In this document: positions 27,801-35,361 of the stretch, piece by piece
Numbering within the stretch: position 1 is the first letter of the stretch
How the letters are laid out: each line of letters starts with the position of its first letter
NCBI GenBank assembly: GCA_913054135.1
Contig: CAJXJK010000002.1
Location: 248,001 to 312,000 of the forward strand
DNA from: an uncultured Flavobacteriales bacterium
GTDB lineage: Bacteria; Bacteroidota; Bacteroidia; Flavobacteriales_D; Crocinitomicaceae
DNA length: 64,000 nt
Direction: 5' to 3'
The notes under the pieces: model-generated
The model's input: the letters and a program-made list of their open reading frames with translations, nothing else
Databases searched by the model: none
What the model was told of the DNA's origin: nothing
Made by a program: the position numbers and the translations under genes

Positions 27801-28342
27801 TTCTGAGAAAAACTTTCAGCTTCAATTACACTTTCATCAAAAACAAACACCTCACTAGCAGATTTGCCTTCATTGAACTTAATCAATCCACGGCCCCAAG
27901 TGCACAACCAAAGTTGACCATTCTCTTCTTTTTTCACCCTCACTACTATCGCGAGAGGTAGAGAATCATTCAATAATTCGGGAATTACAAAATGCTCAAA
28001 AGATTCTAAATCTGGATTAATTCGAGTGATGACATTTGTATCTCTATAAGTAAGCCAAAACTCATTTGAGTCTGTTTTTTGAAGTCCCATCAATTGACCT
28101 CCGACACAATAGTCTTTATCATTAACAGAAAATTCTTTTTTGAAATATCCATTATGCTGAATGACTCCATTGTCGTTTATTGCCCAAAAGCTGCCGTCAG
28201 AAGCCCATACTTGGTTACTGATAATTCCATCTCCAAAAGAAGACATTTCAACATTTTTAAACTTAACATATCTTCCCCTCTGACCAAAAGAACAGGTCAA
28301 AAAGACAATAGAAAACACTAAGAGTAATGTATTGATTTTCAT
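24827..28342 (-). CDS. Sensor phosphatase: propeller, Y_Y_Y, membrane helix and SpoIIE/PP2C domain
   Basis: A 1171-residue membrane signalling protein. A signal peptide (about 1-20) precedes a long periplasmic beta-propeller region of two-component-regulator type (about 30-740), a Y_Y_Y domain (about 745-835, YSYQLEGQSDRWINC), a membrane helix (about 840-862), a Glu/Lys-rich coiled coil, and a C-terminal SpoIIE/PP2C phosphatase (RPKDIVAGDFYWMEV, AADCTGHGVPGAM, DGMDIALC, FSDGYADQFGG). This is a hybrid-kinase-like sensor with a phosphatase in place of the kinase, as in RsbU/SpoIIE partner switching; no anti-anti-sigma partner is in the window. A Gly/Arg-rich insert near residues 182-214 is odd. 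Start ATG 28342; a GTG lies just upstream. Confidence 0.88.
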   Translation of the reverse strand: MKINTLLLVFSIVFLTCSFGQRGRYVKFKNVEMSSFGDGIISNQVWASDGSFWAINDNGVIQHNGYFKKEFSVNDKDYCVGGQLMGLQKTDSNEFWLTYRDTNVITRINPDLESFEHFVIPELLNDSLPLAIVVRVKKEENGQLWLCTWGRGLIKFNEGKSASEVFVFDESVIEAESFSQNKGGRGGHGDGKGNRTGTGNGGQQAARKPREAGLYIKDIIIQDDKKFLITFFNGRAGYLSNPGFFDPETEVFESIDFKKLIVNLHPQIQKGIKTSLQIVHWAYQDKNGKYWLGTYSGPIFMDLENGIIKRISEKGEDPYMQNQVNATSYVVSGSEIWISTFNKGVMVVDIETHNVNFHYSEPVNTSSLSDNKTNGISKDPFGNVWVANGSIMYSIYTPYRHSFKVMYWKDMDLEYSNRSNQSIPVNQLYVEDSRHIYVSSKVGLLVYDFETMDVARKYQYSHIEERHGRMRGMQHFKIMGEKAFLSFDTYPHELNIETGQLTKIGKPYGMGYIGFRHDPNFQRRLYVHPGKEFSFIAEYLPGEETSIPLLKIENANLSETFSFVTNQGKWIFSEGTYGVGRFVLCDEADSTALLFTPSSTESFFPDSTVVCALVQEGTDEILIGTETDLYTFNEVTFESVKISDKVGLIEGEGVNSMVMADDGNIWMALTSELLCWNPKTDEYKRYDKTLGVDVSNFLPAIGQKDELGNLYFASMYGVLIFHPDDVMPPSDQLILSVSDIRVNDHSLGKNFGSFISGDYHLAYNDNYLEFDFYTNQLFELAPHNYSYQLEGQSDRWINCGTVHSIHFDNLRHGDYILKFKAENIYGVESEIYEIPFSISKPFWLTWWFFTLVGLSIIGLIYLLVKGRMKALKKRSELLEQTVTERTAEVVEQKKEADKQRIEAEHQKDIVEEKQKEITDSITYAKRIQDAILPSDEFVAKNLPNSFVMYRPKDIVAGDFYWMEVINEDEVIFAAADCTGHGVPGAMVSVVCNNALNRTVREFGIKDAGELLDKTRELVIEQFEQSTTVSTDDEGATIKDGMDIALCNLNKKTNELHFAGANNPIWLIRGNELFETKGDKQPIGKFEPNKPFSTHTIQLEKGDRVYTFSDGYADQFGGEKGKKFKSSSMKKLLLSIHQDSMSKQLASLEKNFDDWKGSFEQLDDVCVIGFEI

Positions 28343-28363
28343 CACCCTAAAGATATTCGTTTT

Positions 28364-28401
28364 ATCGAATTATCAAATAAATCGAACTATCAAAATCGAA
28401 T
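28364..28401. repeat. Direct repeats upstream of the sensor phosphatase gene
   Basis: ATCGAATTATCAAA (28364-28377) and ATCGAACTATCAAA (28381-28394) differ at one base and are followed by a third half-copy ATCGAAT (28395-28401). ATTCG at 28355-28359 also pairs with CGAAT at 28366-28370. They lie 22-60 bases upstream of the phosphatase ATG and just beyond the stop of the XRE/S24 regulator, a good place for an operator. Confidence 0.5.
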
Positions 28402-28408
28402 GAATTCT

Positions 28409-29215
28409 TTAGGATTTCCTTGGGATGTAGACATTCTTAAGATGCTTTACATCTTTTTGTAAATCAAGAATAGCAGCTGTCAGTTCGCTTTCTTTAAATT
28501 CTTGTGTAGGAACATCACTGGAAATGTAATTTACAAACTTCCACATTTCAACAATATTGTTGGCATGTACCTCATATGGTTCATACATTGGGTTTGTGCT
28601 ACACAATTGAAATGATTGATTATCACTTAATCTTTTGAAAACATTTTTGAATACAATCCCATCATCTAATGTGATTACAATATGAGGATAACCATCTTTA
28701 ATGTTGCTCCAATTGTCAACATATTCGGCAACGACATAAGACCCATCAGAGACCGGCGGCATAGAATCACCTTTAATCGGAAATGTTCTGTACTTTCTAT
28801 CCTTTTTTAAGAAAGGTAATTGAAAGGTTGGCAAAACAGAAATAAATTCTGGATCTGAAAAACCAGTGGTATAACCTGCTCTAGCTTTTTCAGAGACTAA
28901 TTCAATGTTATCATTATTATCCCCATCAACAGTCATTGCGATAATTCTAACATTTTTACCTTCAACATCAGCATCTATTCCTTTATCAATCTTATCCCAT
29001 TCAGCATCAGTAACTTTCGCTAAATCTCGTTTGATCAATTTATCTAAAGAAAGATTATAGTACTCACTAAACTTCATGAGAGTTAGAAGATTAGGTTCAG
29101 CTACTCCATTTTCGTAACCACTGTACGAAGAACGCGTCAAACCTAGGTCAGATGCAATTTCTTCTTGAGAAACTTTCTTGCGTTTTCTCAATAATTTAAG
29201 ATTATCTCCAATCAT
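28409..29215 (-). CDS. XRE-family regulator with S24 (LexA/CI-like) C-terminal domain
   Basis: A 268-residue transcription regulator. The N-terminal helix-turn-helix is clear (IGDNLKLLRKRKKVSQEEIA, RSSYSGYENGVAEP). The C-terminal half has the S24 serine motif FPIKGDSMPPV and a lysine in the VFKNVFKRL region, the pattern of CI/LexA-like repressors; no Ala-Gly self-cleavage site can be pinned down with confidence. ATG 29215 is chosen over a TTG at 29248. No prophage genes surround it, so it is probably a chromosomal stress or development regulator. It is followed on the same strand by the sensor phosphatase gene. Confidence 0.85.
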   Translation of the reverse strand: MIGDNLKLLRKRKKVSQEEIASDLGLTRSSYSGYENGVAEPNLLTLMKFSEYYNLSLDKLIKRDLAKVTDAEWDKIDKGIDADVEGKNVRIIAMTVDGDNNDNIELVSEKARAGYTTGFSDPEFISVLPTFQLPFLKKDRKYRTFPIKGDSMPPVSDGSYVVAEYVDNWSNIKDGYPHIVITLDDGIVFKNVFKRLSDNQSFQLCSTNPMYEPYEVHANNIVEMWKFVNYISSDVPTQEFKESELTAAILDLQKDVKHLKNVYIPRKS

Positions 29216-29266
29216 AATGTGTTCATTTTCAACCTCTACCAAAAGCAAAAATGATTAATAATTAGT

Positions 29267-29274
29267 CAAATATA
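29267..29274 (-). promoter_or_regulatory. -7 promoter element for the XRE/S24 regulator
   Basis: TATATTTG on the minus strand, 51 bases before the ATG at 29215. It matches TAnnTTTG exactly; no -33 partner is visible. Confidence 0.45.
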
Positions 29275-29292
29275 AGTAAAAAAGATGAATTT

Positions 29293-30243
29293 TTAATCGT
29301 TAAAGGTTAAAGTTCTGATAAAAATGTGCTTACAATTCTTCAAATCATCTGTTGAAAAGAGCCTGAATCGTTGGTCATTGTGGCTAAAGGTGTAGATTGA
29401 ATACCAGCCTAAAAATTCTTGAGAAATAAATTCAACATCCAATTTTAAATCAAAACCTTTCTTTTTAGTTTTTGAAAAAAATGAAGGTCTAAAGAAATGA
29501 GTTTGTTTTGATACTACGATTTTATTCAACTCACCGAAAAAGCTTGCTTCACGCTCATTATTAGGATTATCAAAGAATTCTTTGGGGGTATCAATCCTCT
29601 TAATTTTCCCTTTTTCTAAGTAGATAATTTTATCTGCCCATTCCATTGCTTCAATACCGTTATGCGTCACCATAATAGCAGCAATATTCTCCTTTTTCAA
29701 ATACCTTTTAAGATGCTTTGATATTTTATCTTTTGTTTGAAAATCAAGTTGGTTGAAAGGCTCATCTAACAGAATTAGTTCGGGTTCATCTGCCAAAGCT
29801 CTTGCAATAGATAATCTTTGTTGTTGACCGCCTGATATCTCTGTAGCCTTGTGCTCCCTATACGGAGTCAATTTCATTAACCTTAAAAGTGACTTAATTC
29901 TTTGGTTTTGATAAGCCTTATCAAACTTTAAAAGCTTGAGACGAATATTCTCTTCTACGGTATGATGCTGACTTAATCCGAAATCTTGGTTTACCAACCT
30001 GATCAATTCATGACCTGGGATCAACTGCTCAGAAGGATCTAAAACGGCCTCGCCTTCAAATTCAATGGTTCCTTTTTTTCGGTTTATTAGGCCACCAATG
30101 GCCTTCAAAAGAGAAGTTTTGCCGTCACCTGATGATCCAAGAATTACAACCACTTCACCCCGATCAACTTCGAAAGAACATTTTTTTACTACTGATTTTG
30201 AAGTATAGGCAACCGAAAGGTTTGAGACTTTTAATAATGACAT
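29293..30243 (-). CDS. ABC transporter ATP-binding protein without adjacent permease
   Basis: A 316-residue ATPase. Walker A is GSSGDGKTS (about 36-44), the Q-loop is in NQDFGLSQ, the signature is ISGGQQQRLSIARAL (about 138), Walker B is LILLDEPFNQLD and the switch His is in MVTHNG. Residues 235-316 form an extra C-terminal part, with a basic stretch (KTKKKGFDLKLD), that may be a small regulatory domain as in spermidine- or molybdate-type ATPases. No permease or binding protein is near, so the partner lies elsewhere or the protein has a non-transport role. Confidence 0.88.
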   Translation of the reverse strand: MSLLKVSNLSVAYTSKSVVKKCSFEVDRGEVVVILGSSGDGKTSLLKAIGGLINRKKGTIEFEGEAVLDPSEQLIPGHELIRLVNQDFGLSQHHTVEENIRLKLLKFDKAYQNQRIKSLLRLMKLTPYREHKATEISGGQQQRLSIARALADEPELILLDEPFNQLDFQTKDKISKHLKRYLKKENIAAIMVTHNGIEAMEWADKIIYLEKGKIKRIDTPKEFFDNPNNEREASFFGELNKIVVSKQTHFFRPSFFSKTKKKGFDLKLDVEFISQEFLGWYSIYTFSHNDQRFRLFSTDDLKNCKHIFIRTLTFND

Positions 30244-30306
30244 AGCCTAAAGGTAGGTCAATTGTGTGCCGAGAAATTTAAGGATGATTGAAGTTCTTAA
30301 CAGTAA

Positions 30307-30699
30307 TTATTCAAAAACTGTCACTGTTCTACTATCATAGTCCCCATCTGATAACCAAAAATTGAACTTGTAGGTTCCAGGGAAATCTACATCAACATCA
30401 AAAAACGCCGAACGTTCTTTCAATTGAAGATCACATGTACAGCCTTGATATTTGGTTACTATTTCAACGTTGAATGCAGGTCCATCTTGAGAAATCTCGA
30501 AATGATCAAATTCTCCACAATCGCTTTCAAGAATATATTTAATTTCAACAGTTTGGATTGTACCCGCTTTAATTGTTTCAGGAAATTCTGTAACAATAGC
30601 GCTAGCCGACTTTGTTTCAATGCAAGGACTGGTAGTACCTTTGTCACAAGATGACAATGATAAAATTGCAACAATTGCTATGATTAAATTTCTTTTCAT
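30307..30699 (-). CDS. Lipoprotein of unknown function
   Basis: A 130-residue lipoprotein: signal MKRNLIIAIVAILSLSSCDK with lipobox LSSC, then a beta-rich domain with four cysteines (CIETK, CGEFD, CTCDL), plausibly an immunoglobulin-like fold. It overlaps the upstream PhoX-like gene by four bases (ATGA), so the two are translationally coupled. Function unknown. Confidence 0.72.
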   Translation of the reverse strand: MKRNLIIAIVAILSLSSCDKGTTSPCIETKSASAIVTEFPETIKAGTIQTVEIKYILESDCGEFDHFEISQDGPAFNVEIVTKYQGCTCDLQLKERSAFFDVDVDFPGTYKFNFWLSDGDYDSRTVTVFE

Positions 30700-32207
30700 T
30701 TCTTGTTAAATCCTTCTATTAAAACAGTACACGACTTATTGAATGGCGCCGGATTTGAAGCTTTCGGATGCTGAATATTCATGATCATATCTCCGTTTGG
30801 TAAGAAAATGACACCTGTGGTCTCAGATCCTAATGGAGCAACTGCGAATCTTAGCATATCATCAACAGTTGGATTTTCAATACTCATATCCAAAAAGTAA
30901 AGCTCATTATAGAACTCTTTATTCAATTCGGCCTCTTCACTCACTCGTCCTCGATCACACCAATTTATGTCTTCACTCAAGACGAGATAAGTCTTACTAC
31001 CAAAGGTAACGGAAGTATTGCAGTCAGGGTTGGAGAAAACACCCGAAGAATCGCTAAACTGCCCACCTTCTAGGTACGAACGCATGATATTTGTAGACGG
31101 GTCGAACTCAAGCACTCTTCCATAAACATCATCATACTTTCCATCTTCAGTTGTACAATGGTCTTTTACCCATGAAGGTACAGTTCCTCCTGAAGAGATC
31201 GATCTATCCCAATTAAAGAAATCTTCGCCCGTTTCAGAGATGTATAATTTACCATCAATCTCTTCAAGCCATTCGTGTCTAATAATTAGCGTAGCACCTT
31301 TCTCTACAGCAATTTTTCTACAGTTTGCAAGTGAAGTTGTATCCATTGGAATTTCAAGCCATTCACCTGATTCACCATCTTCTGTTTGTTTGTATGCATA
31401 GAGCTGTCCGCTATCATAATCGCAAAAACGCTCCATTTCTAGTTTCATGAATACACCAGGACTATAGTCATCTGTAATATAAGCTGTTAATCCATCTTCC
31501 ATGACGTGCACATCTTCATGAACGAGCTTACCCATAGTCATGTGTCTCTTTACTACTTTTCTCTCTATCGGATCAACTTCTACAACATAGCCTATGTTTT
31601 CCCACATCTCTCTTCCGTTCCCAAAATCTCTGTTTTGTAATCCTTTCTTAGTGAAGTATTCATTATCGTACCCCCAAGTTTCTTCACATGTTAATACGTT
31701 TCCATTTGGAGCCAAACTTCCTCCGCAATTTCTATCAGTAAAGCCAATACTTGAAAAATCTACATGATGAAACTCTCCTTGAACCGTCCAGTGTCCGTCA
31801 ATCATTTCTAAATCAAATATTGTTGCTCCACCACCATCGCCTAAATCAGCATGCGCTTCACTTGTTTCATGAGAAATGTAAAGCACACCTTTTGTATCTG
31901 GAAATTCTGGATTAGGGATAAAGACAGAAAGATCATGTTTTCCCTTAGCCGGAAATTTTTGACCATCTGCTCTTACAACTTCGTCATCTCTTTCAGAAAA
32001 AAGAACGGTATAGCTGAAGCCTTCAGGCAAAACTAAATCTGTTGTATTAAAATTTGATTCAATGCTCTCAAATGGAGGCAAAGTATCTAATATCTCAACT
32101 TGACTTGTGGTATCCGTGAATGGATTTTCAGCCTCAGGCTCAATGATTGTCTCTCCTCCGCAGGAAACAATAAAAGCAAATGCAGAAAAGTATATTAATC
32201 GTCTCAT
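30696..32207 (-). CDS. PhoX-like (DUF839) lipoprotein
   Basis: A 503-residue envelope protein. ATG 32207 gives a lipoprotein signal (RLIYFSAFAFIVSCGG). The body resembles the PhoX/DUF839 family: LPEGFSYTVLF near the start, YISHETSE, RNCGGSLAPNGNVLTCEETWG (compare NCAGGxTPWGTWLTCEE in PhoX) and HEDVHVMEDGLTAYITDD. PhoX enzymes are calcium/iron alkaline phosphatases with a beta-propeller fold; whether this divergent copy is a phosphatase cannot be decided by eye. Coupled to the small lipoprotein gene downstream. Confidence 0.78.
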   Translation of the reverse strand: MRRLIYFSAFAFIVSCGGETIIEPEAENPFTDTTSQVEILDTLPPFESIESNFNTTDLVLPEGFSYTVLFSERDDEVVRADGQKFPAKGKHDLSVFIPNPEFPDTKGVLYISHETSEAHADLGDGGGATIFDLEMIDGHWTVQGEFHHVDFSSIGFTDRNCGGSLAPNGNVLTCEETWGYDNEYFTKKGLQNRDFGNGREMWENIGYVVEVDPIERKVVKRHMTMGKLVHEDVHVMEDGLTAYITDDYSPGVFMKLEMERFCDYDSGQLYAYKQTEDGESGEWLEIPMDTTSLANCRKIAVEKGATLIIRHEWLEEIDGKLYISETGEDFFNWDRSISSGGTVPSWVKDHCTTEDGKYDDVYGRVLEFDPSTNIMRSYLEGGQFSDSSGVFSNPDCNTSVTFGSKTYLVLSEDINWCDRGRVSEEAELNKEFYNELYFLDMSIENPTVDDMLRFAVAPLGSETTGVIFLPNGDMIMNIQHPKASNPAPFNKSCTVLIEGFNKK

Positions 32208-32262
32208 GTTCAAGAATATTGGGGCACGAAAATAACGATTTTATGTGAACTTTAGTTTAAAT

Positions 32263-32283
32263 CTAAATTTCGATTCCAATAAC
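32263..32283 (-). pseudogene. Second orphan 3'-end copy of a SpoIIE phosphatase gene
   Basis: On the minus strand these bases read V-I-G-I-E-I and then TAG, identical to the last residues of the phosphatase whose true stop is at 32330-32332. Nineteen bases (32265-32283) are repeated exactly at 32332-32350. The copies flank the short repeat at 32284. Confidence 0.6.
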
Positions 32284-32308
32284 ACTTCGACTTCGCTCAG
32301 TATAAACT
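32284..32308. repeat. Short dispersed repeat, copy 2
   Basis: Core TTCGACTTCGCTCAGTA; matches copy 1 at 24779 in 23 of 25 bases. It again lies immediately after a copy of the phosphatase gene end. A 10-bp inverted repeat (CGATTCCAAT at 32271-32280 and ATTGGAATCG at 32314-32323) encloses it, so the transcript can form a hairpin around the element. Confidence 0.75.
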
Positions 32309-32329
32309 CCAACATTGGAATCGATTGAC

Positions 32330-34132
32330 TCAAATTTCGATTCCAATAACGCAAACGTCATCTAACTGCTCATAACTCCCTTTCCAATCATTGAAGTTGG
32401 TTAAGAGTACTTCTTTCTGTGCATTTAAATCTTTGTCTATTGAATTTAAAATCAGATTTTTGAAATTCTTTGTCTTGAACTTTTTCCCATTTTCTCCACC
32501 AAACTGGTCTGCGTATCCATCAGAATAAAGGTATAATCGCTCTCCTTTTTCTAACAGCAACTCTGTTGTCACGAATGGCTTTCTCATTTCATATTTACCT
32601 ACAGGCTGTTTGTTGGCTTTAATTTCAAACAAGCTTTTAGAAACAGATTCTAGTTCATATTTATTAGATGTCGCTCCGATATCATCCCTTTCTGAGATTA
32701 CCCAAAGATTGTTGTGAGCTCCAGCAAATTTGATTTTTGATTGAGTGTCGGAGATTTTCTCAATAGAAACCATTCCTATATCCATCCCATCCTTCACTTC
32801 TTCTTTACTTCTTTCAAATCTTTCAACCACCAAATCAGTAGTCTTATCTAAAATCTCTCCCGGCTCGCATAGTTTATGCTGCAAAACCGCCTGATTCAAA
32901 GCATTGGAACACACCACAGAGACCATTGCTCCCGGAACTCCATGCCCTGTGCAATCTGCAGCTGCAATGAAATTCAATTCATTATTAGACTCTTTACAAA
33001 CAGTTGATTCCATCCAGTAGAAATCTCCTGCTACAATATCCTTTGGAAGATAAAGAACAAAGTTCTTTTCAATTTTCTCATCAATTAAAGATGTAGGAGG
33101 AAGTATTGCCTCTTGAAGACGCTTAGCATACTTTATACTATCCATCACCTCTTCACTCTTGTGTTCAATGATTTTCTTTTGTTCAGTGATTTCATCAAAA
33201 GAGTTTCGTAATTGATCTTCAGCCTCTTTTCTTCTGCTCACCTCTTTTTTAAGCTTTCGATTCCAATAGTAAAATGAGCCGAAAATGAAGAGAACAACAG
33301 AAGCAGAAATAATTGCAATTCTTGACACTTTTTTCATGTCAACTCCATGTTCATACTGGACTGTAATCCATTTATTCATGATATCACTTTTCTCTTTTTG
33401 AGAAATAGCATCCATTCCTTTATTGAGTATGCTTATCAAGGTTGAATCACCTTCGCAAACACCCATTTTAATTTCAATTGCCGGATAAGGTGTAGAAGAA
33501 GCAATCTTCAAATTATCATAGCCTCCGTAGTTCATGTAGTGACTTGCCACAATCACATTTGTTACTGTGGCGTCAGATTCTCCTGTTGAAACAGAAAGCA
33601 AACAATCATTAATGGTATTTTTTTTAACGAAATTCATACCAATTGAATCTGCCTTTAGAAGATCACTTATTTGATAGCCTTCAACTATTGCGACTTTCTT
33701 TCCCTCTAAATCACCTACACCTCCGATAAAATCTCCTTCTTTTTCAGAAACAATTACAAAAGAATAGGAGAAAAAAGCATTAGTAAAATCAAGAAATTCT
33801 TCTCGTCGAGGGTTTTGAGCTAAGGCAGGTAAAAAATGAACTTTTTTCTCAGTCGCTAGTTGCTCGGCTTCTTCCCAGTCAACTATATTCGGATAAGGTT
33901 CAAAATTGATTCCAGACTTTTCTTCAATTACTTTTAGGTAATCTGCTGTAACACCTGAGTGCTTGCCATTTTCATCAATAAATTCAAGCGGTCTCCAACC
34001 CGGGTCATATCCAAAAAATACCGTGTCGTGATTTGCAATCCATTCTTTTTCCACTTCAGTAAACTCAATCTCTTGAGCATGTAGTGACAATTGAAATGAA
34101 ATCAGAACCAATAAGGTGACAATCAATTTCAT
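32330..34132 (-). CDS. Sensor phosphatase: binding-protein domain, membrane helix and SpoIIE/PP2C domain
   Basis: A 600-residue membrane signalling protein. After a signal peptide (MKLIVTLLVLISFQLSLHAQ) comes a periplasmic solute-binding domain of the SBP_bac_3 type (about 25-245: YDPGWRPLEFIDENG, DFTNAFFSYSFVIVS). A membrane helix lies near 268-285, then a coiled coil and a SpoIIE/PP2C phosphatase (PKDIVAGDFYWME, AADCTGHGVPGAM, KDGMDIGMV, YSDGYADQFGG). It shares the phosphatase module with the gene at 24827 but has a quite different sensor half. It probably converts a small-molecule signal into dephosphorylation of an anti-sigma antagonist. ATG 34132 is chosen over a TTG at 34141. Confidence 0.88.
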   Translation of the reverse strand: MKLIVTLLVLISFQLSLHAQEIEFTEVEKEWIANHDTVFFGYDPGWRPLEFIDENGKHSGVTADYLKVIEEKSGINFEPYPNIVDWEEAEQLATEKKVHFLPALAQNPRREEFLDFTNAFFSYSFVIVSEKEGDFIGGVGDLEGKKVAIVEGYQISDLLKADSIGMNFVKKNTINDCLLSVSTGESDATVTNVIVASHYMNYGGYDNLKIASSTPYPAIEIKMGVCEGDSTLISILNKGMDAISQKEKSDIMNKWITVQYEHGVDMKKVSRIAIISASVVLFIFGSFYYWNRKLKKEVSRRKEAEDQLRNSFDEITEQKKIIEHKSEEVMDSIKYAKRLQEAILPPTSLIDEKIEKNFVLYLPKDIVAGDFYWMESTVCKESNNELNFIAAADCTGHGVPGAMVSVVCSNALNQAVLQHKLCEPGEILDKTTDLVVERFERSKEEVKDGMDIGMVSIEKISDTQSKIKFAGAHNNLWVISERDDIGATSNKYELESVSKSLFEIKANKQPVGKYEMRKPFVTTELLLEKGERLYLYSDGYADQFGGENGKKFKTKNFKNLILNSIDKDLNAQKEVLLTNFNDWKGSYEQLDDVCVIGIEI

Positions 34133-34158
34133 AATTAGCAATTTACAATCTGTTGCTT

Positions 34159-34166
34159 CAAAAGTA
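34159..34166 (-). promoter_or_regulatory. -7 promoter element for the sensor phosphatase at 34132
   Basis: TACTTTTG on the minus strand, 26 bases before the ATG. It is followed at once by a 5-bp hairpin (AGCAA, 11-base loop, TTGCT; 34137-34157). No -33 is evident. Confidence 0.4.
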
Positions 34167-34213
34167 TAATAATACTAAAATTCTTTTTCTACGTAATATC
34201 CCGTAAAAATAAA

Positions 34214-34243
34214 AAAGCCCTGCTTCTTTCGAAACAGGGCTTT
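34214..34243 (-). terminator. Intrinsic terminator of mdh
   Basis: AAAGCCCTG and CAGGGCTTT form a 9-bp stem, followed on the minus strand by a T run. It lies 19 bases beyond the mdh stop. Confidence 0.85.
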
Positions 34244-34262
34244 AATTTATCTTTTAAATGAA

Positions 34263-35195
34263 CTATGCGTTCACCTCTAATAATCCGTTTGTTTTCTTAA
34301 CTCCTTCAGCTGACTCAGCTAAGTGAGCTTTTTCGGCATCAGTTAAAGATACTTCAACAATTCTCTCAATTCCGTTTTTACCTAAAATACAAGGAACTCC
34401 AATTGATAAATCATTCAATCCGTATTCTCCTTCTAATAAAGCAGAACAAGGGAACATTTTTTGAGAATCTAAAGCAATTGCTTTTACTAATTCAGAAACT
34501 GCAGCACCTGGTGCATACCAAGCAGAAGTTCCTAAAAGACCTGTTAATGTCGCTCCACCCACTTTAGTGTCTTGAACAACTTGGTCCATTCTTGCAGCAT
34601 CTAAAAATTCAGAAACAACAACTGAGTTTCTTGTAGCTTTTTCAATTAATGGAACCATTCCTTTATCAGAGTGACCTCCGATTACCATTCCGTTCACATC
34701 AGAAGTAGGACATCCTAAAGCTTCAGCTAATCTATATTTGAAACGAGCAGAATCTAAAGCTCCACCCATTCCGATAATTCTATTCTTTGGAATGTTAGTT
34801 GACTTGTGTACTAAATAAGTCATTGTATCCATTGGGTTAGAAACTACAATGATGATCACATTTGGAGAAGCCTCAACTAAAGCAGAAGAAACCGTTTTAA
34901 CGATTCCTGCATTGATTCCAATTAACTCTTCTCTTGTCATTCCTGGTTTTCTTGGAATACCAGAAGTAATTACTGCTACATCAGACCCAGCAGTTTTGCT
35001 GTAATCGTTTGTTGAACCAGTTATCATGGTGTCAAAACCATTTAAAGATGATGTTTGCATTAGGTCCATTGCTTTTCCTTCAGCATATCCTTCTTTGATA
35101 TCAAGAAGAACAACTTCTTCTGCGAAATTTTTCATTGCAATGTACTCTGCGCAACTCGCGCCTACTGCACCTGCTCCAACTACTGTAACTTTCAT
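34263..35195 (-). CDS. mdh: Malate dehydrogenase
   Basis: Interconverts malate and oxaloacetate with NAD in the TCA cycle. The 310-residue protein has the Rossmann start KVTVVGAGAVGASCAEYIA, the substrate loop RKPGMTREEL, VVSNPMDT and the catalytic His region VIGGHSDKGMV. It belongs to the LDH-like MDH group usual in Bacteroidota. It is a single-gene unit with its own terminator. Confidence 0.96.
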   Translation of the reverse strand: MKVTVVGAGAVGASCAEYIAMKNFAEEVVLLDIKEGYAEGKAMDLMQTSSLNGFDTMITGSTNDYSKTAGSDVAVITSGIPRKPGMTREELIGINAGIVKTVSSALVEASPNVIIIVVSNPMDTMTYLVHKSTNIPKNRIIGMGGALDSARFKYRLAEALGCPTSDVNGMVIGGHSDKGMVPLIEKATRNSVVVSEFLDAARMDQVVQDTKVGGATLTGLLGTSAWYAPGAAVSELVKAIALDSQKMFPCSALLEGEYGLNDLSIGVPCILGKNGIERIVEVSLTDAEKAHLAESAEGVKKTNGLLEVNA

Positions 35196-35311
35196 ATTAT
35201 GTTAATTGTTATAGATTAATAAGTGATTTAAGTGAAGACGAATTTAATAATTTTTCGCTCTCTATCTTAAATTAATTGTCCTATATATATAAAATCGTGT
35301 AAGATTTTTTC

Positions 35312-35319
35312 TATTATTG
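35312..35319 (+). promoter_or_regulatory. Possible -7 element for the sigma factor gene
   Basis: TATTATTG matches TAnnTTTG at seven of eight positions. The TTG inside it is in frame with the sigma factor and is unlikely to be the start. A small CCC/GGG hairpin (35325-35335) follows. Confidence 0.3.
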
Positions 35320-35361
35320 GCAACCCCACTAAGGGAGTGTTCGTTTATCAAATGTAAAACA

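Noticed and set aside
28409-29215. LexA or prophage CI repressor
   Set aside because: The S24 domain fits the family, but no phage genes surround it and the HTH is XRE rather than LexA-type; called only as XRE/S24 regulator.
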